This document shows positions 41,532-49,376 of a stretch of 61,098 nucleotides of DNA, in pieces. The stretch is from Verrucomicrobiota bacterium (lineage in GTDB: Bacteria; Verrucomicrobiota; Verrucomicrobiia; Limisphaerales; UBA1096): the NCBI GenBank assembly GCA_014382705.1, contig JACNJE010000110.1:1-61098 (forward strand), in the 5' to 3' direction. The notes under the pieces are model-generated. The model did no database searches, was not told the DNA's origin, and worked only from the letters and a program-made list of their open reading frames with translations. Every line of letters starts with the position of its first letter. The first letter of the stretch is position 1. A program made the translations under genes and the position numbers.

Positions 41532-42595
41532 TGCTTGTCTCGATCACAGGACTGTTCGCCGAGCCGTGGGTGCTGACGCTGCTCAAGGTGGTGTGCCTGT
41601 TTGCCGTGGTGATGCCGATGGTCGCCTACGCGGTCGTGGCCGAGCGGCGCATCTCGGCGTGGATTCAGGATCGCGTCGGGCCGAACCGCGTCGGCATCCC
41701 GTTCACGAACATAAAACTGTTTGGCCTTGGCCAACCGCTGGCTGATGGGTTGAAGGCGCTGGTCAAGGAGGACCTGACGCCGGCTCACGTGCGCCGGGTG
41801 TTTTACTGGCTGGCCCCGGCGGTGGCGATGGTGCCGTCGTTCGTGGTGCTTGCCGTCGTGCCGTTTGGCTCGATGCTCGGCTCGCAAAGAATGGTGATCG
41901 CCAACCTCGATGTCGGCATCCTGTTCACCTTCGGCATTGTGTCGCTGGGCGTGTACGGCGTCGTGCTGGCCGGCTACGCCTCGAATTCTAAATACCCGTT
42001 CCTCGGCGGCATCCGGTCGACGGCGCAAATGATCTCGTACGAGATCGCGATGGGGCTGGCGGTCGTGCCGGTGTTCATGCTGGTGGGCGACCTCAATCTC
42101 GGCTCGGTGATCGACTATCAGCGCGGCGGTGCTTGGCTCCTGTTCAAGCAGCCGTTGGCATTCGCGATTTTCCTGATCGCCATTTTCGCGGAGACAAACC
42201 GCCTGCCGTTCGACCTGCCGGAGTCGGAAACCGAGCTGGTTGCCGGTTACAACACCGAATACAGCTCGATGCGCTTCGCGTTGTTTTTCATGGGGGAATA
42301 CGCCGCGATGATCGCCGGCTCGGCGCTGATGGTGGTGCTGTTCTGCGGCGGCTGGATGCTGCCGCTGGGCGATTATTTCAACACGCCGGCCCAGTCGCTT
42401 GGCCAAGGGCTGGTGCACATCGCGGTGTTCATCGCCAAGACGGCGATGTTCCTTGGCCTGATGATCTGGGTGCGTTGGATGCTGCCGCGATTCCGCTACG
42501 ACCAATTGATGAACATCGGCTGGAAACGATTCCTGCCGCTGAGCCTGGCCAACATCATTCTGACGGCCATCGTGCTGTGGGTGATGCACAGTTGA
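41528..42595 (+). CDS. nuoH: NADH-quinone oxidoreductase subunit H (operon 2)
   Basis: Quinone-channel membrane subunit, 355 aa. Signatures are AERRISAWIQDRVGPNRVG, GLGQPLADGLKALVKED and ESETELVAGYNTEYSS. The conserved GLGQPL is spelled CTTGGCCAA, producing a palindrome site at 41727; the second site at 42399 encodes LGQ. About eight membrane segments. Confidence 0.95.
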   Translation: MMLVSITGLFAEPWVLTLLKVVCLFAVVMPMVAYAVVAERRISAWIQDRVGPNRVGIPFTNIKLFGLGQPLADGLKALVKEDLTPAHVRRVFYWLAPAVAMVPSFVVLAVVPFGSMLGSQRMVIANLDVGILFTFGIVSLGVYGVVLAGYASNSKYPFLGGIRSTAQMISYEIAMGLAVVPVFMLVGDLNLGSVIDYQRGGAWLLFKQPLAFAIFLIAIFAETNRLPFDLPESETELVAGYNTEYSSMRFALFFMGEYAAMIAGSALMVVLFCGGWMLPLGDYFNTPAQSLGQGLVHIAVFIAKTAMFLGLMIWVRWMLPRFRYDQLMNIGWKRFLPLSLANIILTAIVLWVMHS

Positions 42596-42605
42596 GGGTG
42601 AAACG

Positions 42606-43220
42606 ATGAAAGTAAATCGCACAGAATTGACCTGGTGGGAGCGGCTTTATTTACCGACGCTGCTCAACGGCTTCAGGGTCACGCTGCGTCATTTTTTCTC
42701 GCGAAAACGCTCCGGGGTGTACGGCGATAAACAAAAAAAATTCGCTGCCAAAACCACGATGCAGTACCCGGAGGAGAAATGGGATGTCCCGACCGGGTAC
42801 CGGGGCGCGCCGTATTTGGTGAAGGATGTGGACGAAAAAACCAAGTGCGTGTCGTGCCAGTTGTGCGAGTTTGTCTGTCCGCCCCGGGCCATACGCATCA
42901 CCCCGCCGGGCGACACCGGCGTGGTCGATCGCGACGGTGCGGAGAAGATGCCGAAGGAGTTCGAGATCGACATGCTTCGTTGCATCTATTGTGGCTACTG
43001 CCAGGAGGTCTGCCCGGAGGAGGCGATCTTTTTGCTGAAGGACTACGCCATTACCGGCGAGAGCCGCGAGGAGCTGATTTACGACATGGAGAAACTGCTC
43101 GAGCTGGGTGGCGCGGACAAGCGCGCCTACGATCACCACGTGCAGGACGGGGTGGGCGAGGGGATCAAGAAGTGGGAAACCAAAACACGGGAAGCCGGTG
43201 AGCAACCTGAATTCCACTGA
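42606..43220 (+). CDS. nuoI: NADH-quinone oxidoreductase subunit I (operon 2)
   Basis: Two-cluster ferredoxin-like subunit, 204 aa. Motifs CVSCQLCEFVCPPRAI and CIYCGYCQEVCPEEAI are intact. It lacks the Lys/Ala/Glu tail of the operon 1 copy. It is followed by a 226-base gap, unusual within an otherwise tightly packed operon, which holds a dispersed repeat. Confidence 0.94.
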   Translation: MKVNRTELTWWERLYLPTLLNGFRVTLRHFFSRKRSGVYGDKQKKFAAKTTMQYPEEKWDVPTGYRGAPYLVKDVDEKTKCVSCQLCEFVCPPRAIRITPPGDTGVVDRDGAEKMPKEFEIDMLRCIYCGYCQEVCPEEAIFLLKDYAITGESREELIYDMEKLLELGGADKRAYDHHVQDGVGEGIKKWETKTREAGEQPEFH

Positions 43221-43280
43221 CGAGTTGAGTTGTTAATCCGGAAATCAAACAGTGGCATTTACAATAAAACATACGAGCAT

Positions 43281-43394
43281 TCACCCTCATCCGGCCTCCG
43301 GCCACCTTCTCCCTGAGGGAGAAGGAATCCAGGCGGGCTGCGCTTGGCCAAGCTCCCTCTCCCAGCGGGAGAGGGCCGGGGAGAGGGAGAACGC
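43281..43394 (+). repeat. Dispersed ~110-bp intergenic element, copy 2
   Basis: Order: CACCCTCATCC, hairpin CTTCTCCC/GGGAGAAG, palindrome GCGCTTGGCCAAGC, hairpin CTCCCTCTCCC/GGGAGAGGG, then CCGGGGAGAGGGAG. The same order is seen at 26430-26534 on the other strand. It interrupts operon 2 between nuoI and nuoJ and could act as an RNA processing or attenuation site. Confidence 0.85.
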
Positions 43395-43446
43395 GATTTG
43401 TTAACGATGACTTTTCAGAATACGATTAAATCATCAGCTTAACAAG

Positions 43447-43998
43447 ATGGAAGGAACGTTGTTCAACATTTTCGCCGGGCTGGCGGTGCTGAGTGCGCTG
43501 TTGGTGGTGGCGAACCCGTTCAGCCGCAACCCGGTGACGAGCGCGTTGTTCCTCGTGACGACGATGATCTCAATCTCCGGGCTGTTCGTCCTGCTCAACG
43601 CCTACTTCCTCGCGGCGGTGCAGATCCTCGTCTACGCCGGGGCGGTAATGGTGTTGTTCCTATTCGTGATTATGCTGCTGGATCTGCGGGAGGGCGCACG
43701 ACGCAAGCTGAATCTCGTTAGCTTGGCCATGGGACTCATGGCTGTCGGCGCGTTGTTCCTCGTCTATAAAAGCTCGATCGACACAACGTACGGGGAGGTC
43801 GCGCAGCGTCACGAGGGGGCGGCGGACACCGGCCAAGCGGAGGCTGCGCAGGCCAAGGTGGTGGGAAGCACACGCGCGCTTGGCCAAGCGCTGTTCAGCG
43901 TCGAAAAGGGATTCATCCTGCCGTTTGAGATCGTCTCCATCCTGCTGTTGGTGGCGATGGTTGGTGTGATTTTGTTGAGCCGAAAGGAGCCACGCTGA
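43447..43998 (+). CDS. nuoJ: NADH-quinone oxidoreductase subunit J (operon 2)
   Basis: Membrane subunit, 183 aa, five hydrophobic segments. The conserved [20 protein letters not shown] is present. A soluble loop before the last segment ([30 protein letters not shown]) includes LGQA from a perfect 16-base palindrome at 43876. The stop shares one base with the nuoK start. Confidence 0.93.
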   Translation: MEGTLFNIFAGLAVLSALLVVANPFSRNPVTSALFLVTTMISISGLFVLLNAYFLAAVQILVYAGAVMVLFLFVIMLLDLREGARRKLNLVSLAMGLMAVGALFLVYKSSIDTTYGEVAQRHEGAADTGQAEAAQAKVVGSTRALGQALFSVEKGFILPFEIVSILLLVAMVGVILLSRKEPR

Positions 43999-44303
43999 TG
44001 GAGCCGACTCTGAGCCAATACCTGCTGGTGAGCGGCGCGCTGTTTGCGATCGGCCTGCTGGGCGTGATCGTGCGGCGCAACCTGCTGATTATCTACATGT
44101 CGCTCGAGCTGATGCTCAACGCCGCCAATGTGGCACTCGTGGCCATGTCGCGCTTCAACGGAAATCTGGACGGGCAGGTGATGGTGTTCTTCATCATCAC
44201 CGTCGCGGCGGCGGAAGTGGCCGTTGGCTTGGCCCTGATTGTCGCGCTGTATCGCAAACGCCAGACCGCCGAGGTGGCGGACTTGGCCACGATGAAACTG
44301 TAA
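43998..44303 (+). CDS. nuoK: NADH-quinone oxidoreductase subunit K (operon 2)
   Basis: Small membrane subunit, 101 aa, three hydrophobic segments with glutamates in [14 protein letters not shown] and [24 protein letters not shown] lies nine bases before the ATG. It starts on the last base of the nuoJ stop (TGATG). Confidence 0.95.
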   Translation: MEPTLSQYLLVSGALFAIGLLGVIVRRNLLIIYMSLELMLNAANVALVAMSRFNGNLDGQVMVFFIITVAAAEVAVGLALIVALYRKRQTAEVADLATMKL

Positions 44304-44306
44304 ACG

Positions 44307-46073
44307 ATGAACACCGCTGCATGGCTCATTATGTTGCTCCCGCTATTCTCGGCGGCGGCCATCGGCCTGGGTGTGTTCCGTTCGCGCAAGGCCAGCGCGG
44401 CGATTTCCGTCGGGGCGGTTGTCGGTTCATTTTTGCTCACGTTGCTGCTGGTTGCTGCGGGTGACGACTTGCATCCGAGCGTCACTTGGCTTGCGATTGG
44501 GGGACTGCAGATCGACATCGGTTTGCAGATCAACGGGCTTAGCAAGCTGATGCTCTGCGTCGTCACCGGTGTCGGAAGCTTGATCCATATTTTCTCGCTG
44601 GGTTACATGAAGGAGGATCGCGATATCTCACGCTACTTTGCCTTCCTCAGCCTATTCGTTTTCTCGATGCTCGGTATCGTGTTGGCCGACAATTTCGTGA
44701 TGATGTTTATTTTTTGGGAGTTGGTTGGTGTCTCAAGTTATCTGTTGATCGGCTTTTGGTTCGAGAAACCCAGTGCGGCCGATGCCGCCAAGAAGGCATT
44801 CCTCACGAATCGCGTCGGCGATTTTGGTTTTTTGATTGGCATCCTGGTGGTGTGGGCCGCGCTTGGCTCGGTTGAGTTTGGCGACTTGGCCAAGGCGGTC
44901 TCCGGCGAGACAGCAATGATCACCGGCTTGGCCGGGTTCTTGATTTTCTGCGGGGCGATGGGCAAGTCCGCCCAGGTGCCGCTGCACGTCTGGCTGCCGG
45001 ACGCGATGGAAGGCCCGACGCCGGTCAGTGCGCTCATCCACGCGGCGACGATGGTGGCCGCCGGCGTCTACATGCTGTGCCGCGTGTTTTTCCTGATCGA
45101 CGGCACGTGGGCGATGGAGGCGGTCGCCTGGATCGGCGGCCTGACCTCTTTGCTAGCCGCGCTGATGGCGGTGCAGCAGGACGATATCAAGCGCATCTTG
45201 GCCTACTCCACACTTTCACAACTCGGCTACATGGTGATGGCGGTGGGGCTGGGTTCTCCCGACGCGGCGATGTTTCACCTGACGACGCACGCGTCGTTCA
45301 AAGCGCTGCTCTTCCTTGGGGCCGGTTCGGTGATCGTGGCGCTGCACCACGAGCAGGACATCTGGAAAATGGGCGGTCTGCGCGAGCGGATGCCCAAGAC
45401 GTACTGGACGTTTTTGATCGGCACGATGGCGCTCTGTGGAGTGCCACTCTTCAGCGGTTTTTTCAGCAAGGAGGCCATCCTCGACGTCGCGCTGGAGAAC
45501 AATCTTTTGCTGTTTCTCGTCGCCGTGTTCGTCGCACTGTTGACGACGTTTTACATGACGCGACTGTTCATTGTGGCGTTCATGGGCAAGCCGCGCTCGA
45601 GCCATGCCGAGCAAGCGAAGGAGAGTCCCGCTGTGATGACCGTGCCGCTGCTCGTGCTTGCGGTGCCGTCGGTCATCGCCGGTTACTTCAACGCGCACGC
45701 ACCGAATCCGCTGGTGTTGGCCGCGTCGCTGGGGGTGCTGGTGTTTGGCATGCTGCTGGCCAATAGCGCCTACAGCGGAGCCAAGGCCGACCCGCTACCG
45801 GCCCGGTTTGGCCGCTTGGCCAAGGCGCTGCGCGACCGGTTTTGGTTTGACGAAATTTACCAATGGCTCATCGACCACGTGCAGGAGAACTTGGCCAAGC
45901 TGGCGGATGCCTTCGACCGATGGGTGATCGCCGGGTTGTTGGTGCGCGGCGCACACGGCACGACTGAGTTGGCCGGGCGGGTGTTGCGCCTGGCCCAGAC
46001 CGGCAACCTGCAAACATACGCCTTTTGGTTCGCCGCCGGCATGGCCGTACTTTTGGTTTTTACGTTGAGTTGA
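44307..46073 (+). CDS. nuoL: NADH-quinone oxidoreductase subunit L (operon 2)
   Basis: Distal antiporter subunit with lateral helix, 588 aa. Motifs FWELVGVSSYLLIGFWFE, GKSAQVPLHVWLPDAMEGPTP and KRILAYSTLSQLGYMVMA are intact. The region from WFDEIY to the final membrane segment is about 63 residues, the normal size, in contrast to the extended operon 1 copy. Palindrome sites at 44886, 45816 and 45891. Confidence 0.95.
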   Translation: MNTAAWLIMLLPLFSAAAIGLGVFRSRKASAAISVGAVVGSFLLTLLLVAAGDDLHPSVTWLAIGGLQIDIGLQINGLSKLMLCVVTGVGSLIHIFSLGYMKEDRDISRYFAFLSLFVFSMLGIVLADNFVMMFIFWELVGVSSYLLIGFWFEKPSAADAAKKAFLTNRVGDFGFLIGILVVWAALGSVEFGDLAKAVSGETAMITGLAGFLIFCGAMGKSAQVPLHVWLPDAMEGPTPVSALIHAATMVAAGVYMLCRVFFLIDGTWAMEAVAWIGGLTSLLAALMAVQQDDIKRILAYSTLSQLGYMVMAVGLGSPDAAMFHLTTHASFKALLFLGAGSVIVALHHEQDIWKMGGLRERMPKTYWTFLIGTMALCGVPLFSGFFSKEAILDVALENNLLLFLVAVFVALLTTFYMTRLFIVAFMGKPRSSHAEQAKESPAVMTVPLLVLAVPSVIAGYFNAHAPNPLVLAASLGVLVFGMLLANSAYSGAKADPLPARFGRLAKALRDRFWFDEIYQWLIDHVQENLAKLADAFDRWVIAGLLVRGAHGTTELAGRVLRLAQTGNLQTYAFWFAAGMAVLLVFTLS

Positions 46074-46080
46074 CCGTGAG

Positions 46081-47565
46081 ATGGATTGGCTGTTGATCAT
46101 TGTTTTGTTGCCGCTGCTTGCTGCTGCGGCTGTCGGGGTTGTGCCCGGCAGCCAACGGCGGGCGATCCGCAGCATCACGATCGGCGCGTCCGGCTTGGCG
46201 TTGCTGTGCGCGTTGATTGCGTTTTGCTCGTTCGAGGTCGGCGGCGGGTTGCAGTTTGAAACCAAAGTCGTGTGGGTCGAGAGTCTCGGGCTGCATCTTC
46301 ATTTGGCCGCCGACGGCATCAACATCGGCATCATCTTAATGGGGGCGATCGTGGCGTTCGCGGCGGCCTGCTGCGCGGATGACATCACGCATCGGGTGAA
46401 GGAGTTTCACATTCTACTCAACCTGATGATCGGCGGTATCCTCGGCGCGTTCGCCTCGATGGATCTGTTTTTCTTTTACTTTTTTCACGAACTCGCGCTG
46501 GTGCCGACGTTCATCATGATCGGTGTGTGGGGCAGGGGGGCGAGGCGCAATTACGCCACGTACAAAATCACGCTCTACCTCAGCCTCGGCGCGTTGCTGG
46601 CGCTGATCGGCCTCATCGGCGTTTACGTGCAGACCGGCGCGGAGTCGTTCAGCATCCCGGACTTGATCGCCAAGGTGCAGGAATCGCCAATCGACGAGGC
46701 GGCGCAACAGTGGATTTTTCCGCTGCTGATGTTTGGTTTCGGCATTCTGGTTTCGCTGTGGCCGTTTCACACGTGGGCGCCGCTTGGCTACGGCGCGGCA
46801 CCGACCGCCACCGCGATGCTGCACGCCGGCGTGCTGAAAAAGTTCGGCCTGTACGGCCTTATCCGCGTGGCCATCCCGATGGCACCGGTTGGCGCGCAAA
46901 GTTGGCTCGGCGTGTTGGCGTGGCTGGCCTTGGCCAATCTGCTGTACTGCGGCTTGGTGGCTGTTCGCCAAAAAGACCTCAACCAACTCATCGGCAACTC
47001 CAGTGTCGCGCACATGGGTTTCATATTTCTCGGCATCGCCAGCCTGAACGTGATCGGGCTGACCGGCGCGGTGCTGGTAATGATCGCGCACGGTCTGCTC
47101 GCCGCCTTGGCCTTTGGCTTGAGCGGACATCTGTATCGGCAAACCGGCTCGCTCGACATGAGCCGCATGGGTGGGTTGCTGCGCCAAATGCCGCTCGCCG
47201 GCTCGGCGTTGCTGATGGCGCTGTTCGCTGGTTGTGGGTTGCCCGGCTTTGCCAATTTCGCCGGTGAGATCACGATCTTTTTTGCCGCTTGGTCGGCCGG
47301 GCTGAAGACGGTTACGGTCATCGCCGCGTGGAGCGCGCTGGTGATCGGCGGCCTGTACATGATGCGCGCCATTCGGTGCATCCTGCACGGGCCGCTTGGC
47401 GGCGACTGGGCCAAGGCGGGCGACGTCAGCCCGCTGATCGCGACGGCGCTTGGCCTGTTGCTCGGCGCGCTGCTGGTGTTCGGCTTCGTGCCGGGGTTGC
47501 TGACCAAGGGCATCGAGGGCGAAGCGGCGAAAATCGTGCGCTTGGCCAAGCCGGCCGAACGGTAA
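46081..47565 (+). CDS. nuoM: NADH-quinone oxidoreductase subunit M (operon 2)
   Basis: Antiporter-like subunit, 494 aa. The TM5 glutamate (FHELALVPTFIMIGVWG), TM8 lysine (AGVLKKFGLYGLIRV) and TM12 glutamate (FAGEITIFFAAW) are present. The TM7 site reads FGILVSLWPFHTWAPLG, with leucine where E. coli has lysine by my alignment, as in the operon 1 protein at 11832. Palindrome sites at 46930 and 47542, the latter near the C-terminus. Confidence 0.93.
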   Translation: MDWLLIIVLLPLLAAAAVGVVPGSQRRAIRSITIGASGLALLCALIAFCSFEVGGGLQFETKVVWVESLGLHLHLAADGINIGIILMGAIVAFAAACCADDITHRVKEFHILLNLMIGGILGAFASMDLFFFYFFHELALVPTFIMIGVWGRGARRNYATYKITLYLSLGALLALIGLIGVYVQTGAESFSIPDLIAKVQESPIDEAAQQWIFPLLMFGFGILVSLWPFHTWAPLGYGAAPTATAMLHAGVLKKFGLYGLIRVAIPMAPVGAQSWLGVLAWLALANLLYCGLVAVRQKDLNQLIGNSSVAHMGFIFLGIASLNVIGLTGAVLVMIAHGLLAALAFGLSGHLYRQTGSLDMSRMGGLLRQMPLAGSALLMALFAGCGLPGFANFAGEITIFFAAWSAGLKTVTVIAAWSALVIGGLYMMRAIRCILHGPLGGDWAKAGDVSPLIATALGLLLGALLVFGFVPGLLTKGIEGEAAKIVRLAKPAER

Positions 47566-47571
47566 ATCGAC

Positions 47572-49035
47572 ATGGACGGTCAATTGCAATTTGTTCAACT
47601 CGAGATGATGGTCGCGGCGCTTGGCCTGTTGATTCTGCTCGCCGACCTGTTCCTGCCGTCGACGGCTCGCCGCTCGCTGGGCTGGGTTGCCGCCGGGGCG
47701 CTTGGCCTTGTGTTTCTGCTGAGCTTTCGCGGCGGATACGCCGCCTTGGCCGACGCCGAGGCGTTCGGCGGGATTTACCGACTCGACGCCTTGGCGCTTT
47801 TTTTCAAACGCTTCTTTTTGCTTTCGGCGATCTTTGTGCTCGTGTTCGCGGTGGACTTCGCCGCGCGATTGAGGGGCGGCGTGTCGGAGTATCTCGCGTT
47901 CATCCTGTTCGCGTTGACGGGAATGATGTTCGCCTCGTCGGCCAACGACTTTAGCCTGTTGTTCGTCTCGATTGAGTTGATCACGGTGACGTTTTACATT
48001 CTCGTCAGCTTTCAGCGGCATCGGCTGCACTCTCTCGAGGCGGGGGTGAAATATCTTATCCTCGGTGCCGTGTCGTCGGCGTTTTTGGTGTACGGCATTG
48101 CGCTCGTGTTCGGCGAGGCCGGGAGTCTCAAGTTCGACGCGATCCGCGCCGCGCACGCCGGGTTGCTGGGGAGCAACGTGTTCTTGTTTGGGATGTTGTT
48201 CGTGTTCGCTGGGCTGGCGTTTAAGATTTCCGCGTTCCCGTTTCAGGTGTGGGCACCGGATGTTTATCAGGGCGCGCCGACGCCCACGACGACGTTTCTC
48301 GCGGTCGGCTCGAAGGCGGCCGGCTTCGTGCTCCTGATCCGCCTGTTCGGCAGCGTCGTTCCGGAACTCACCGCCCAGTGGACGGGCATGCTGATGGTGG
48401 TTGCTGCGCTGACAATTTTGTACGGCAACCTCTGCGCCGTGCCGCAGCGCAATCTCAAACGGCTGTTGGCCTATTCCGGCATCGCCAACGCCGGCTACCT
48501 GCTGATGGGCATCGTGGCCCAGTCGGACGACGGCAAGGCGGCGATTTTGTATTACCTCGCCGGATACCTGTTCACGCTTGTGGCGACGTTCATGATCATC
48601 CATCTCATCACCAGCGAAGGGGAAGGGGAGGACATCGCCTGTCTCGCCGGGCTGAACAAACGCTCGCCGTTCCTGGCATTCGTGCTGGCGTTGTGCTCCG
48701 TGTCGCTCGCCGGCATCCCACCGTTGGCCGGGTTCTTCGGCAAATTTCTGCTGGTGAAATCGGTTGCCGCCAAGGCGTTCGGCGACGCCGGTTACTTCGC
48801 GCTGCTGGCCGTGGCAGTGTTCGGAGTCGTCGTGTCGATCTACTACTACTTCGGCATCATTCGCGCCATTTATTGGCCGAAAGACACCTCCGACGACTCG
48901 CCGGTACCGATCGCTTGGCCAACACGAATCGCGCTTGGCCTCTGCGTCGCGGCGATCCTTTATCTCGGTCTGCTGCCCGATAAACCGATTAACTGGGCCA
49001 ACGCCGCCGCCAAGATCGAGTCTGCTCCCGACTAA
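47572..49035 (+). CDS. nuoN: NADH-quinone oxidoreductase subunit N (operon 2)
   Basis: Antiporter-like subunit, 487 aa, last gene of operon 2. The TM7 motif FKISAFPFQVWAPDVYQGAP keeps the lysine; SIELITVTFYILVSFQ (TM5) and KRLLAYSGIANAGYLLMG are typical. A palindrome at 48915 is read in the rare frame giving WPT. The 3' end faces the nested inverted repeat and converging dprA. Confidence 0.95.
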   Translation: MDGQLQFVQLEMMVAALGLLILLADLFLPSTARRSLGWVAAGALGLVFLLSFRGGYAALADAEAFGGIYRLDALALFFKRFFLLSAIFVLVFAVDFAARLRGGVSEYLAFILFALTGMMFASSANDFSLLFVSIELITVTFYILVSFQRHRLHSLEAGVKYLILGAVSSAFLVYGIALVFGEAGSLKFDAIRAAHAGLLGSNVFLFGMLFVFAGLAFKISAFPFQVWAPDVYQGAPTPTTTFLAVGSKAAGFVLLIRLFGSVVPELTAQWTGMLMVVAALTILYGNLCAVPQRNLKRLLAYSGIANAGYLLMGIVAQSDDGKAAILYYLAGYLFTLVATFMIIHLITSEGEGEDIACLAGLNKRSPFLAFVLALCSVSLAGIPPLAGFFGKFLLVKSVAAKAFGDAGYFALLAVAVFGVVVSIYYYFGIIRAIYWPKDTSDDSPVPIAWPTRIALGLCVAAILYLGLLPDKPINWANAAAKIESAPD

Positions 49036-49080
49036 ACGCAGTGGGCGCGGAGTACCCAAATTCGTCCTCGACCAGAAACT

Positions 49081-49334
49081 CACGCGAAGCCGCGAAGCCG
49101 CGAAGAAGCATCAATATCAACCGCGAATGGACGCCAATGAACGCGAAAAGAGAGAAATGAACATCGATGGCCAGGATGGACAGGAAGGAATCCGCAGATG
49201 ACGCAGATGATCGCAGATTAAAACAGGAAACAAATCTGCGCTCATCTGCGGATAAACAATCCTTCGCGTCCATTCGAGTCCATTTGCGGTTCCCCCCTCT
49301 CTTTCTTTTCTTCGCGGCTTCGCGCCTTCGCGTG
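49081..49334. repeat. Three-layer concentric inverted repeat between nuoN and dprA
   Basis: The 341-base gap between two convergent genes has no gene. Outer arms are 49081-49108 (CGCGAAGC units) and 49305-49334. Middle arms are 49119-49147 (AACCGCGAATGGACGC...) and 49262-49290, about 25 of 29 matching. Inner arms are 49190-49219 (GCAGATGA units) and 49233-49253; the right inner arm lacks one 9-base unit. A further unit, ATCGATGGCCAGGATGGACA (49163-49182), resembles the 9.6-kb repeat and has no partner. Confidence 0.88.
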
Positions 49335-49376
49335 AAAAACCCTTTCAGCAGCCCTCTGCGTTTTTAATCCGCGGAA

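Noticed and set aside
46414-49083. Very long minus-strand open frame (889 codons) opposite nuoM/nuoN, and similar ones at 2476-4770, 28968-31280, 14850-16664, 51711-53582 and 24730-26406
   Set aside because: Each lies antisense to a well-recognised gene, is rich in His, Arg and Gln as expected of the reverse of GC-rich codons, and shows no domain.
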